Origin: Candidatus Aminicenantota bacterium | Lineage (GTDB): Bacteria > Acidobacteriota > Aminicenantia > Aminicenantales > Aminicenantaceae | DNA length: 42,713 nucleotides | NCBI GenBank assembly: GCA_011049545.1 | Contig: DRHQ01000062.1 | Location: forward strand, 1 to 42,713 | Direction of reading: 5' to 3' | Shown here: positions 1-8,566 of the stretch, piece by piece | Layout: each line of letters begins with the position of its first letter | How positions within the stretch are numbered: position 1 is the first letter of the stretch | Translations under genes and position numbers: made by a program | The notes under the pieces: generated by a model | The model's input: the letters and a program-made list of their open reading frames with translations, nothing else | Database searches by the model: none | Told to the model about the DNA's origin: nothing

Positions 1-509
1 CAATTCACCCGTTTTTAGATGGAAATGGCAGAATTGGACGATTGCTCATAACTTTACAACTTATTTATTACGGCATATTAAAAAAACCCACACTGTATAT
101 CTCTGATTTTTTTGATAAACACCGAGATTCTTATTATGATTCTTTAATTTTAGCGCGTGCTTCTAACAATATTGAGCAGTGGATTAAGTTTTTTCTTTCT
201 GGTGTGATTACCACAGCAAAAAACGGAAAAGAAACATTTGAACAGATTATCAAACTGCGAGGAGAATATGAGCAAACTATCATGACATTTGGACGCCGGG
301 CGGAATTGGGTCAAAGGTTGCTCTTATATATGTTTTCCAAGCCCGTAGTGAATATTTCCCAAATAAGCAAGGAATTAAATATTGCGTTTAATACTGCCAA
401 CAGTATAATTCAACAATTTAGTCAGACTGGGATTGTAAAAGAGATTACTGACCTTTCCCGTAATCGCCTTTTTGTACTTTGGAATTACCTTGATTTATTC
501 AAAAGATAG
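1..509 (+). CDS. Fic domain protein, C-terminal part (5' truncated by window edge)
   Basis: The frame is open from the first base. It starts in the Fic catalytic motif HPFLDGNGRIGR (bases 6-41), whose His and acidic residue catalyse transfer of AMP or another nucleotide to a target hydroxyl. Roughly 100 residues later comes a winged-helix-like C-terminus (SQISKELNIAFNTANSIIQQF), a layout typical of chromosomal Fic regulators. The first in-frame start inside the window (TTG at 42) is not the true start. The downstream sequence is clearly paralogous to the Fic gene at 20781-21938, sharing the motif and the K-x-RD-x-YYD segment. The target is unknown. Family call is secure; the N-terminal inhibitory motif cannot be seen. 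Confidence 0.9.
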   Translation, partial: IHPFLDGNGRIGRLLITLQLIYYGILKKPTLYISDFFDKHRDSYYDSLILARASNNIEQWIKFFLSGVITTAKNGKETFEQIIKLRGEYEQTIMTFGRRAELGQRLLLYMFSKPVVNISQISKELNIAFNTANSIIQQFSQTGIVKEITDLSRNRLFVLWNYLDLFKR

Positions 510-532
510 AAACCTTTATCTTGTTAAAATTT

Positions 533-553
533 TTTTCGTTACAATAACGAAAA
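533..553. repeat. Perfect 9-bp inverted repeat, 3-nt loop
   Basis: TTTTCGTTA (533-541) and TAACGAAAA (545-553) are perfect inverted copies around CAA, 24 bases after the Fic stop codon. It could be a weak terminator, but no T-run follows it, so an operator is equally possible. Confidence 0.5.
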
Positions 554-596
554 CTAATTCTGTATAGCTCAAATAAAATGGTAATATGTCTAATCA

Positions 597-641
597 TTCG
601 ACATACTGAAAAAACGTGTCGAATATTCTACAAATATTCGA
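597..641. promoter_or_regulatory. Nested TCGA-containing inverted repeats (possible operator)
   Basis: TTCGACA (597-603) is inverted at TGTCGAA (617-623). The latter overlaps a second perfect 9-bp inverted repeat, TCGAATATT (619-627) and AATATTCGA (633-641). Three spaced half-sites in 45 bp look like a binding site for a dimeric regulator. They lie about 150 bp upstream of the promoter for the caspase operon. No regulator is identified. Confidence 0.4.
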
Positions 642-651
642 TCTGAATAAG

Positions 652-681
652 ATAATATACATTTTGCAAACTAGTGTAAGT
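652..681. repeat. Dispersed repeat, copy A
   Basis: This 30-base segment matches 24087-24116 at 28 of 30 positions. Looser similarity continues for roughly 80 bases downstream in both copies, including an AAAAAAG-rich stretch and a CATTT motif. Both copies are in intergenic DNA of the same orientation. Nature unknown; it may be a small intergenic mobile or structured element. Confidence 0.55.
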
Positions 682-792
682 AATGAGTAATCAAGAGATT
701 AGGAATTGTTGTGCTGTGAATTTTGTCCTGTTTTGTGCCAAAAAAGAGGCCATTTACTGCCTTTACATAAACATAATCGATTCATTCTTGAC

Positions 793-823
793 TTGACATT
801 AACATTTGGATAAGCAATATAAA
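793..823 (+). promoter_or_regulatory. Candidate sigma70-type promoter for the caspase operon
   Basis: A perfect -35 box TTGACA (793-798) is followed after 17 to 19 bases by AATATAAA (816-823), which contains ATATAA and TATAAA. It is placed about 45 bases ahead of the small ORF at 869 and 140 bases ahead of the first caspase gene. No other promoter of this quality is seen between 510 and 963. Confidence 0.5.
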
Positions 824-868
824 TAATAGCATTTAGCTAACAAAAAAGGATGGTTAGGGAAGATTGCA

Positions 869-967
869 ATGGAGGATAAAATCTCTTTTAACTTAATGCT
901 GGCTAGTCTCTCCCAATTGTTTGGAGAAAAAATAGCTTTGCAACCTAAGAAAAATAGAAAAAAATGA
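869..967 (+). CDS. Possible 32-residue ORF coupled to the caspase gene
   Basis: An ATG-started frame of 32 codons ends in an ATGA overlap with the start of the caspase gene (ATG 964, TGA 965-967). The peptide is MEDKISFNLMLASLSQLFGE followed by a Lys/Arg-rich tail. The upstream sequence has only a weak ribosome binding site. The 4-base overlap is the same type used elsewhere in this region (8563, 10404, 13426), which suggests translational coupling, but the ORF is too short to be certain. No family recognised. Confidence 0.3.
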   Translation: MEDKISFNLMLASLSQLFGEKIALQPKKNRKK

Positions 968-2394
968 AAAAATCGATTGTTTTTATATCATTATTTCTCT
1001 TATTTTCTGTTTATCTTTTATCTGCAAGGAGAGCGCTCATTATTGGAATTGATCACTATAAGTATAATGATATATATGGAGGGAAACTCGATCTTAGAGG
1101 TTGTACGAATGACGCGCTTGATATTAAAAACATCTTAATAGAGAAATTCGATTTTAAAGAAACTGAAATGCGCCTTCTTTTAAATCAAGATGCTACTAAA
1201 GAGTCAATACTGGAAGGATTTCAATGGCTAGTTCGAGAAACAAAACCTCAAGACTGGGTAGTTTTTAGTTTTTCGGGCCATGGTAAACAGATTCAAGATT
1301 TAAATGGGGATGAAGAAGATGGCCTTGATGAATGTATCTGTCCTTATGACGTAGAGCCAAGATATCTTTTAAACCTAATATCAGATGATGATATTAATCA
1401 GTTTATCATTAAGCTGAAGGACCGCCGTGCTTTTTTTCTTTTTGACTCCTGTCATTCTGGCACAATAAAGCGAGGAATTTCACCCGAAGCAAATGGGATA
1501 AACAAAGAAGGATATTTTGCTCGTATTCTCCCTTCTCCTGACTTGTTAGAGGAAGAATCACAGTATCGTGGGAAACAAACCCATAAATATTACGCCGAGT
1601 CAACAAAAGATGTTAAATCTGGAGTTGATTTTGCTCAAGGCAAAGGTGAGATTTTAGTATTCTCTGCATCAGCTCCCCATCAGGTTGCAATCCCTATAAA
1701 CATAAATAGTGATCATCCAAATGGAGCAATGACATATTCAGTTTTAAAAGGACTTGAAGGAGGAGCTGATAAGAATAATGATGATGTAATTACATATCGG
1801 GAACTACTTCAGTTTTCAAGAGATTATTTGAAAGGTTTAAAATTGAAACAGGAACCTCAGATTGATGCGGAACCTGGAAAAATCGACAAGCCGATATTCT
1901 TCCTCACTCCCCAGGCTGAGTTATCAAACCTAATTAATTCATCCAGCTCGTTTAGCATAAATCTCAGGTTATTTGGAGGAACCTCGAATAAAATTAAACT
2001 GAAAGATCATGTTGAATTTTATGTTGACAGTGAAAAAAGCGGTTACCTTTATCTCTTTGCAATATCTGTTGATGGAGAAGTATGTTGCCTTCTTCCCAAT
2101 CTTTACCAGAAGGACAATCATATAGAAGCGAGGGAAGGGATTATAATACCTCCATTTGATGGAAAATTTTCCATAGAAACTGTTGAACCTCTTGGAAAAA
2201 TGAGGACATTAGCAATTGTCGCAAAGAGACCGCTTGACTTGGCCAGGTTTTGCGGTAGCAGAGAAGATGAATTATTACATACACTTGGAAGTGATGAACT
2301 TAAAGAACTAGTTCGTTCCACTCGAGGGATAGCAAGAGTTCTTTCGCAAGCTGAGTGGGCAGCCGCCGTTCTTGAAATATATATTGTTAAATAG
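964..2394 (+). CDS. Exported caspase-fold protease with C-terminal DUF4384
   Basis: The 476-residue protein begins with a signal peptide (about residues 1-20). A peptidase C14 (metacaspase/caspase) domain follows directly: a RALIIGID first strand, the catalytic His in SGHG (H106), and the catalytic Cys in FDSCHSG (C163). Acidic loops after each (NGDEEDGLDE, ending near 123) are typical of Ca-dependent metacaspase-like enzymes. Residues from about 330 to the end match the DUF4384 pattern (FYVDSEKSGYLYLF, then a PPFDGKFSIE stretch and late LAIVAKRPL), a module often fused to secreted caspases. It likely cleaves substrates in the periplasm or at the cell surface; the substrate is unknown. It is the first large gene of a seven-gene operon and is followed by a second caspase. 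Both catalytic residues are present, so activity is plausible. Confidence 0.9.
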   Translation: MKKSIVFISLFLLFSVYLLSARRALIIGIDHYKYNDIYGGKLDLRGCTNDALDIKNILIEKFDFKETEMRLLLNQDATKESILEGFQWLVRETKPQDWVVFSFSGHGKQIQDLNGDEEDGLDECICPYDVEPRYLLNLISDDDINQFIIKLKDRRAFFLFDSCHSGTIKRGISPEANGINKEGYFARILPSPDLLEEESQYRGKQTHKYYAESTKDVKSGVDFAQGKGEILVFSASAPHQVAIPININSDHPNGAMTYSVLKGLEGGADKNNDDVITYRELLQFSRDYLKGLKLKQEPQIDAEPGKIDKPIFFLTPQAELSNLINSSSSFSINLRLFGGTSNKIKLKDHVEFYVDSEKSGYLYLFAISVDGEVCCLLPNLYQKDNHIEAREGIIIPPFDGKFSIETVEPLGKMRTLAIVAKRPLDLARFCGSREDELLHTLGSDELKELVRSTRGIARVLSQAEWAAAVLEIYIVK

Positions 2395-2449
2395 TATTTA
2401 AATTAATGTTTTTAATTAGAAATTTTATAAATATGGTTTGGAGGCTAAA

Positions 2450-3640
2450 ATGAAAAAAGGTGTCCCTATTATTTTATTAATATTTCTAATTTCAACCTGC
2501 CTTTTCTCCCAACAGAGGAGTTTTAAAGTTGTCGCAAAGTCTAATACCGGGGAAACAGTAAATCTTTATAAGGACTTGTATGCGTTGGTGATAGGAGTAT
2601 CAGATTACCAATATGGATGGCCTGATCTTCCTAATGCTGTCCGTGATGCTGACGAGATAGGAGATGTATTATCAGATCTAGGTTTTAAAGTGACAAGAGT
2701 AAAAGATCCTACCAAAAATGAGCTCATGACGGCGTTTGATGATTTTATTTTTAATGTCGGTCAGGGGAAAGATAATTGTCTGGTGATATTTTTTGCTGGA
2801 CACGGCCATACTGAAAAATTGGCTTATGGAGAAGACATGGGATACATAGTTCCAAGGGATGCACCAAATCCTGATGAAGATATGTCAGGTTTTAAATTTA
2901 AAGCTATCGACATGCACACTGTTGAGGCTTACGCAAGGAGAATAGAAGCTAAACATGCATTATTTCTATTTGACAGCTGCTTCTCAGGGGCAATTTTTAA
3001 CATATCGAGGGCAAAACCGCCACTATACATTAGCTATAAAACAGCAAGACCCGTGAGGCAATTTATCACAGCTGGAGGAGCAGATGAGCCAGTTCCAGAT
3101 AACAGCATATTTAAAAGGCAGTTCATAGAAGCTCTTCAAGGCGAAGCTGACCGTAATGAGGATGGTTATGTAACGGGAACAGAACTTGGAGAATTTCTGC
3201 AGGAGAAGGTAGTTGTATATTCACGCGAGGCCCAGCATCCTCAATATGGTAAGATTCGTGATCCAAGTCTTGATAAAGGAGATTTCGTTTTTCAGCTGAG
3301 GAGCAAGCCAGATGAAACAATACAATACAAGCCAGATGAAACAATACAATACAAGCCAGATGAAACAATACAATACAAGCCAGATGAAACAATACAATAC
3401 AAGCCAGATGAAACAAAACAAGAAATAGGTTATGGATATTTAATAATCAGTTCTTACCCTCCTACTGAAGTAGAAATAGATGAGAGGCGTTATAGAGTAG
3501 CCCCGCCTCTAATTGAGATCAGATTGCTTGCAGGAAGACACACAATAAAGTTTTTTAATAAGGAACTAAGGATTGAAAAAACAATAGTGATTGAGCTTTT
3601 AAAAGGCGAAAGAAAAAGAATTCATGAAAGGTTTAATTAA
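2450..3640 (+). CDS. Exported caspase-fold protease with PEGA-like C-terminus
   Basis: I place the start at ATG 2450 because GGAGG (2440-2444) sits 5 bases upstream; a TTG at 2438 would overlap this site. The 396-residue protein has a signal peptide (about 1-20). Its C14 caspase domain opens with YALVIGVSDY and has His in AGHG (H118) and Cys in FDSCFSG (C177). After the protease comes a tandem run of the octapeptide KPDETIQY (four exact copies and a partial fifth), then a PEGA-like domain (GYLIISSYPPTEVEIDE... LLAGRHTIKF), a small beta module common in surface proteins. It lies 55 bases after the first caspase and 33 bases before the large NHL protein. The pair differ in C-terminal module, suggesting division of labour. 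Substrate unknown. Confidence 0.88.
   Translation: MKKGVPIILLIFLISTCLFSQQRSFKVVAKSNTGETVNLYKDLYALVIGVSDYQYGWPDLPNAVRDADEIGDVLSDLGFKVTRVKDPTKNELMTAFDDFIFNVGQGKDNCLVIFFAGHGHTEKLAYGEDMGYIVPRDAPNPDEDMSGFKFKAIDMHTVEAYARRIEAKHALFLFDSCFSGAIFNISRAKPPLYISYKTARPVRQFITAGGADEPVPDNSIFKRQFIEALQGEADRNEDGYVTGTELGEFLQEKVVVYSREAQHPQYGKIRDPSLDKGDFVFQLRSKPDETIQYKPDETIQYKPDETIQYKPDETIQYKPDETKQEIGYGYLIISSYPPTEVEIDERRYRVAPPLIEIRLLAGRHTIKFFNKELRIEKTIVIELLKGERKRIHERFN
3305..3418 (+). repeat. 24-bp tandem repeat in the second caspase gene
   Basis: Four identical 24-base units (3305-3400) and a degenerate fifth (from 3401) encode KPDETIQY repeats. The units are identical at DNA level, which points to recent slippage. 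Because 24 is a multiple of three, copy-number change alters only the length of the linker between protease and PEGA-like domain. Confidence 0.95.
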
Positions 3641-3673
3641 GATAGAAAGACCTGAGTAAAGGATAGCAAGAAA

Positions 3674-6600
3674 ATGAATCATGATATTTTCCAATCTAAA
3701 CTATTGATCATTAGTGTCATTTTTCTTTTCATTCTTCTTATTTCTTCAGATGTATTGCCGAAGAATAATGTTTCTGCCCAGCGCGATGTTGATAGATTAA
3801 TTCGAGAAGGGAAAGATTTATACAAAAATGGAGAGTACCGAGAAGCAATAGTAAAATTCTTAGAAGCAAAGGACTTAGCTCGAACAAGAGAAGAGATTTC
3901 CGAAGTTTATTTCAATCTTTCCACGGCCTATTATGCCAGTAACCAGAGTGTCGAGGCAAAACAGCATCTCCAGAAATCACTTGAAACTCTGCCTGAAAGA
4001 ACAATTGATGCTAGGTATTATTCCGCGGATTTTGTGGAGATGTTTAACGAGACGAAGGCAGAATCTATAAAACTTAAAGAGAAAGAAAAAAGGCCTATTG
4101 TAAAGGCAAAGCCTGCAGTAGAGAAGAAGGTAAAGAAGGGTGGTGGAGGATTACTTATAATATTAGGAGTGCTGGTACTAGGTGGAGGGGCAGCAGCATT
4201 CTTGTTGGGGGGGAAGGGTAGTGATGGAGGCGGTAACGGTAATGGAACTCCGGCTGCCGTATATGGCAGTATTCAGGTGCTTTCCTCACCAACAGGAGCA
4301 CAGGTATTTCTTGATGGAAGCGATACAGGGAGTACAACTAATACCACATTAACCAATGTATCTCCCGGGAGTCATACTGTAGATCTGGTTATGGAAGGAT
4401 ATGAAGATGATCAGGTTTTTGTCTCAGTAACAGCCGGGCAAACAGCAACGGTTAGTGTAACACTCACAGAACCAACCATAACAGTGCTCGAGTTGCCAAT
4501 CGGTACTGTTTGGACAACGGGAGAAGGAGTAGAGATAAAGTGGGGAGTCAGCGGGTCAGGAGCTTCTCAGGCTGTTGTGAGTACAGGTGCCGGATTAGAT
4601 CCTTTAATAAATCAAGGAGGAAGAGCATTATCTCGGTTTCAAAGAAGATCTTTTCAGGAGAGGCGTTTTCTGCGAAGTGCCCTAAAGGAGAGAAGAAGCT
4701 CAGAGGATGTAGATTCATATGGAAATCGGGGAATGCTCTCAAGTAACACATCCGAACCTCAAGGTATTTCAGGAGAGATTTCTTCCTCTGTAAAAGAAGG
4801 TGATATTGTTCATGAAAGAGCAAAAGATATAAGGGATATAAAGAGAAACAGCAGAGTTGGAATAATAAATGCCCCTGTTGTTCCGCAGATATCTAGTGGT
4901 AAATTCAGGCCATCAGGGGATATAAGAGTGTTAGGTTTGTCAAATGTGAAGATTGATTTGTACAAAGGGAGTACCTTTAATCAAACAATTGTATCGAGCA
5001 CAGAGAATGACGGCTCATATCTATGGACAGTGGACCCGTCTCTTGCAGATGGGACAGACTATAAAGTAAGAATCTTAAGTACCAGCGATTCCAGTGTGTA
5101 CGGAGAGAGTGATGCATTTGAAATTAATTCTGTCGACATAAGCGAAGCAGTTGATAATTCTGATTTAGCTTGGAGTACAGGCGGAGATGCTGATTGGTTT
5201 GGGCAGGCAGGCTCTTACTACTATGATGGTGATGCATTGCAGAGCGGTGCGGTATCTGATAGTCAGCTGTCATATGTCCAAACCACAGTTACAGGGGGGC
5301 CGGGGAGTCTAAATTTCTATTGGAAAGTCTCTTCGGAAAATACATTTGATAATTTAACCTTCTATGTAGATGGTGTGGAAGTGCCAAATTATCAGATTAG
5401 CGGAGAGGTGGATTGGGAGCAAAAAACTTACTCAATTGGCGGGGGATCGTATCTTGTAAAGTGGGAATATAAAAAAGATTCCTCACTAAGTTCTGGATCG
5501 GATTGTGGATGGTTAGATAAAGTAGAGCTCATACTGGACAACACTATAACAATAACAAATCCCACAAGCAGCACTACCTGGACCAAGGGGAATCCAGCTG
5601 ATATCACCTGGACCTCTACAGGATCGATCACTAATGTAAAAATTGATCTATATAAAGGAATCACCTTGCAGGAAACGATTATATCAAGCACAGCGAATGA
5701 TGGGACATATACATGGGCTACAGTGAATTCAGCTCTAGCGGATGGTACAGATTATAAAGTGAGGGTATCGAGCACCACTGATTCCGGGCTTTATGATGAG
5801 AGTGATGCATTCACAATTGAGGGAAATTCTATAACCGTTACTGAACCCACAAGCAGCACATCTTGGACCCAGGGGAATCCAGCTAATATCACCTGGACCT
5901 CTACAGGATCGATCACTAATGTAAAAATTGATCTATATAAAGGAATCACCTTGCAGGAAACGATTATATCAAGCACAGCGAATGATGGGACATATACATG
6001 GGCACAAGTGAATTCAACTCTAGCGGATGGTACAGATTATAAAGTGAGGGTATCGAGCACCACTGATTCCGGGGTTTATGATGAGAGTGATGCCTTCACA
6101 ATTGAGGGAAGGTCTATAACGGTGACATCTCCAACAAGTGCTGATATTTGGAGCACAGGTCAGTTAGTAAACGTCACCTGGACGTCTTCAGGTGCAGTCA
6201 GCAATTACGTAGATCTTGATGTATACAAGGGAACTACCCTAGTTGGGTATGCATCTTCTATAGATAATGATGGAATTTTTTCATGGTTAGTGGATTCATT
6301 CTATGTAGAAGGGACAGATTACAAAATAAGAATTTCAGATGATACTGATGCGAGTATTTATGGTGAAAGTGGCATTTTTACTTTAAATCATGGTTATGAA
6401 TATGTCCATCAATGGGGTAGTTATGGAAGTGTAGATGCTCTGTTTGATGATCCTTGCGATGTGGCAGTAGACAGTTCTGGTAATGTGTATGTGACTGATA
6501 GTACTAATCACCGCATCCAGAAATTCACATCTGATGGGACTTTTTTGATAAATTGGGGCAGCAATGGAAGTGGAGATGGCCAGTTTAGCTTTCCTTATGG

Positions 6601-7372
6601 AGTAGCAGTGGACAGTTCTAATTATGTATATGTGGTTGATTATGGTAATCACCGTGTCCAGAAATTCACATCTGGTGGGACGTATGTAACCCAATGGGGC
6701 AGCAATGGAAGTGGAGATGGCCAGTTTTTTTATCCTCAAGGGATAGCGGTAGACAATATTGGTTATGTGTATGTTTGTGATGCTGGTAATGACCGAATGC
6801 AGAAATTTACATCAACTGGATTGTTTGTGATAAAATGGGGCAGCTATGGAAGTGGAGATGGGCAATTTAACTATTCAACTGGAATAGCGGTAGACAGTAA
6901 TCGTTATGTATATGTGGCTGATCAAGGCAATAACCGAATCCAGAAATTTTATTCTGATGGGACGTTTGCGACAAAATGGGGCAGCTATGGAAGTGGAGAT
7001 GGGCAGTTTGACTATCCCACTGGAATAGCGGTAGACAGTTCTAATAATGTATATGTGTCTGATAGTTTTAATGACCGCATCCAGAAATTCAGACCTGATG
7101 GGACGTGGGTAACAAAATGGGGCAGCTTTGGAAGTTTAGATGGCGAGTTTAATTGGCCTGAGGGGCTAACAGTAGACAGTTTCGGTTATGTATATGTGTC
7201 TGATTTTTATAATTACCGCATCCAGAAATTCCAGGCAATTGATACAAGCTCTAGCTTATCTCTTAATAGTCCCAGGATCATAAAAAGTTATTTAGGTCCG
7301 ATTAAAAGCTCTAAAACAAGACCTAATAAAAGCAGAACTCCTCTTACAAGAAGACCAAGAAATAAGAAATAG
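3674..7372 (+). CDS. Giant TPR / PEGA / Ig-like / NHL beta-propeller envelope protein
   Basis: This 1232-residue protein has a signal or anchor segment (about 9-28), TPR-like helices (about 40-105), a Lys-rich stretch and a Gly-rich membrane segment (159-178). Then come a PEGA domain (197-267, YGSIQVLSSPTGAQVFLDG), Ser/Thr-rich Ig-like domains resembling the Kre9/KNH type (TWT...NPANITWTSTG...VKIDLYKG), a jelly-roll-like region (about 490-625), two near-identical Ig-like repeats, a third diverged one, and six NHL repeats (about 908-1190) forming a probable six-bladed propeller. The tail is basic (RPNKSRTPLTRRPRNKK). The first Ig-like domain is interrupted by about 125 Arg/Ser-rich residues (297-420). 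It probably acts as a surface scaffold or ligand-binding protein served by the neighbouring caspases. Exact role unknown. Confidence 0.85.
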   Translation: MNHDIFQSKLLIISVIFLFILLISSDVLPKNNVSAQRDVDRLIREGKDLYKNGEYREAIVKFLEAKDLARTREEISEVYFNLSTAYYASNQSVEAKQHLQKSLETLPERTIDARYYSADFVEMFNETKAESIKLKEKEKRPIVKAKPAVEKKVKKGGGGLLIILGVLVLGGGAAAFLLGGKGSDGGGNGNGTPAAVYGSIQVLSSPTGAQVFLDGSDTGSTTNTTLTNVSPGSHTVDLVMEGYEDDQVFVSVTAGQTATVSVTLTEPTITVLELPIGTVWTTGEGVEIKWGVSGSGASQAVVSTGAGLDPLINQGGRALSRFQRRSFQERRFLRSALKERRSSEDVDSYGNRGMLSSNTSEPQGISGEISSSVKEGDIVHERAKDIRDIKRNSRVGIINAPVVPQISSGKFRPSGDIRVLGLSNVKIDLYKGSTFNQTIVSSTENDGSYLWTVDPSLADGTDYKVRILSTSDSSVYGESDAFEINSVDISEAVDNSDLAWSTGGDADWFGQAGSYYYDGDALQSGAVSDSQLSYVQTTVTGGPGSLNFYWKVSSENTFDNLTFYVDGVEVPNYQISGEVDWEQKTYSIGGGSYLVKWEYKKDSSLSSGSDCGWLDKVELILDNTITITNPTSSTTWTKGNPADITWTSTGSITNVKIDLYKGITLQETIISSTANDGTYTWATVNSALADGTDYKVRVSSTTDSGLYDESDAFTIEGNSITVTEPTSSTSWTQGNPANITWTSTGSITNVKIDLYKGITLQETIISSTANDGTYTWAQVNSTLADGTDYKVRVSSTTDSGVYDESDAFTIEGRSITVTSPTSADIWSTGQLVNVTWTSSGAVSNYVDLDVYKGTTLVGYASSIDNDGIFSWLVDSFYVEGTDYKIRISDDTDASIYGESGIFTLNHGYEYVHQWGSYGSVDALFDDPCDVAVDSSGNVYVTDSTNHRIQKFTSDGTFLINWGSNGSGDGQFSFPYGVAVDSSNYVYVVDYGNHRVQKFTSGGTYVTQWGSNGSGDGQFFYPQGIAVDNIGYVYVCDAGNDRMQKFTSTGLFVIKWGSYGSGDGQFNYSTGIAVDSNRYVYVADQGNNRIQKFYSDGTFATKWGSYGSGDGQFDYPTGIAVDSSNNVYVSDSFNDRIQKFRPDGTWVTKWGSFGSLDGEFNWPEGLTVDSFGYVYVSDFYNYRIQKFQAIDTSSSLSLNSPRIIKSYLGPIKSSKTRPNKSRTPLTRRPRNKK
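5551..6120 (+). repeat. Recent 285-bp duplication of an Ig-like domain
   Basis: The block 5594-5717 recurs at 5879-6002 with a single base difference visible, and similarity continues on both sides, giving a 285-bp (95-residue) period. A third, diverged unit follows to about 6390. The near identity marks a recent in-frame duplication. Confidence 0.9.
6395..7237 (+). repeat. Six NHL-coding repeats of about 141 bp
   Basis: Each unit encodes a strand set of the form QWGS-x-GSGDGQF, then GIAVDSS-x-x-VYVxD, then N-x-RIQKF. The units are diverged at DNA level but share long identical runs around TGGGGCAGC and GGAAGTGGAGATGG. Six units are the usual number for a closed NHL propeller. Confidence 0.85.
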
Positions 7373-7386
7373 AAAAAATAGAAGAA

Positions 7387-7881
7387 GTGAAAAGAAGTAA
7401 TAAAGCTGTTATTTCTTTAATTGCCATAATTTTTTTGTGTATTGCTTGTTTTGGGCAAGAGCAAAAGCCTAAAGAACAATCTAAGCTAGATAATAAATTT
7501 ACCTCGCTACAAAAATCACTCCTAATCCCAGGCTGGGGACAGCTAGCAGAAAAGAGATATCTGGAAAGTGCCTTATTTTTATCAGCAGAAATATTTTGTA
7601 TCTATAAGATATTTTCAAATAACCACAAAAGTAATGATTATTATGGCCTTTACAAGACAGCAGATAATACCACTGATGCCGTTAGTTACAGAGATTTAAC
7701 AGAAAAATATGATATCAGGAGGAATAAGTTTTTACTTGCTGCTGCAGGCATCTGGATTATAAATTTGATTGATATTTATATTATTGTTAAAAAGAAAGAG
7801 AAAAAGAGTAGAAACCTCAAATTAAAATTAGAACACAATGAAAACAAAACTCTCTTTTTTACTATATCTTATAGTTTTTAG
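7387..7881 (+). CDS. DUF5683-like small membrane protein
   Basis: The GTG-started 164-residue protein has an N-terminal signal/anchor ending in an IACFGQEQ stretch. A DUF5683-type core follows: SLLIPGWGQLAEKRYLESAL leads into a hydrophobic helix, and a second membrane helix lies near residues 117-137 (AAAGIWIINLIDIYIIV). The PGWGQ motif before a helix is the hallmark of this family, whose function is unknown. It begins 14 bases after the NHL protein stop codon and overlaps the next gene by 44 bases in another frame. It is probably an accessory membrane protein of the operon. Family call is from the motif only. Confidence 0.7.
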   Translation: MKRSNKAVISLIAIIFLCIACFGQEQKPKEQSKLDNKFTSLQKSLLIPGWGQLAEKRYLESALFLSAEIFCIYKIFSNNHKSNDYYGLYKTADNTTDAVSYRDLTEKYDIRRNKFLLAAAGIWIINLIDIYIIVKKKEKKSRNLKLKLEHNENKTLFFTISYSF

Positions 7882-8566
7882 TCTTTTCCTTCAGCCTTCC
7901 TGTCAGGACCGTCTTTTTGACAATCCCTATGATCCTCTGGCGGGAGAGATTGTCTTTGAGGTGGTCAGCACAATTTCAACTCCTTCTTATGTGCCTTTGG
8001 GCCTTTGCTGGGACGGCAGTACCATATGGAGCGTTGATGGCTATAATGATACTCTTTACAGCCTGAATCGGTTAAGTGGAGCTCAGGTACGAGCCTTAAC
8101 CTCTCCTCTGCAGGCAACAACAGGTGTAGCCTACGATGGCCGGGACCTCTGGGTGTGCAGTGAATCGTATGTTGATATATATAAAATAAATATATTAAAC
8201 GGGGAGGTCCAGAAGAGACTCAATCTGCAGAGAGGATCTTTTACTGCCATTGAATACGGTCTGGGCTCGTTATGGTTAGCAGACTATCAATCGAACAAGA
8301 TACTAAGGATTGACCCGGAAACAGGGGAGATAATATCCTCTTTTCCCAACCCTGGTATTCTGGTGGACGGTTTAACTTTTGCTGGGGGCAGTTTCTGGAT
8401 ATCTGATTCTTCAAACCTTACAATCTACGAATTAACAACTGAGGGAAGTGTTTTAAGGACCTTTCTCTCCCCCGGGCAGTCACCACGAGGGCTGACCTTT
8501 GATGGACATTATTTATGGAATGTGGACGGAAGTGGAAAAATTTATCAGTTGAGCTTTAGAGAGTGA
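7838..8566 (+). CDS. Exported beta-propeller protein, possible lipoprotein
   Basis: The 242-residue protein starts with a clear signal peptide (MKTKLSFLLYLIVFSLFLQ) ending at PSC, a non-canonical lipobox. Repeating blocks of about 40 residues follow with LWVC, LWLAD, FWISD and LWNVDG motifs, each after a GLTFDG- or GVAYDG-like turn. This is a beta-propeller pattern seen in glutaminyl-cyclase-like and NHL-like proteins. The start is supported by the signal peptide, although it lies 44 bases inside the preceding gene and has no good ribosome binding site, implying reinitiation. The stop overlaps the next start (GTGA). Likely a periplasmic or outer-membrane-anchored binding protein; ligand unknown. 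Confidence 0.75.
   Translation: MKTKLSFLLYLIVFSLFLQPSCQDRLFDNPYDPLAGEIVFEVVSTISTPSYVPLGLCWDGSTIWSVDGYNDTLYSLNRLSGAQVRALTSPLQATTGVAYDGRDLWVCSESYVDIYKINILNGEVQKRLNLQRGSFTAIEYGLGSLWLADYQSNKILRIDPETGEIISSFPNPGILVDGLTFAGGSFWISDSSNLTIYELTTEGSVLRTFLSPGQSPRGLTFDGHYLWNVDGSGKIYQLSFRE

Noticed and set aside
3305-3418. Possible CRISPR-like repeat
   Set aside because: The units are directly joined with no spacers and lie in a coding frame.
3123-3421. Two minus-strand frames with FHLACIVL-type repeats
   Set aside because: They are the reverse reading of the 24-bp tandem repeat inside the caspase gene; no start site, and the plus-strand gene fits well.
4548-4823. Minus-strand 91-codon frame and plus-strand 78-codon frame over the Arg-rich insert
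   Set aside because: Both overlap the insert of the large protein, which stays in frame throughout; composition reflects the antisense of that segment.
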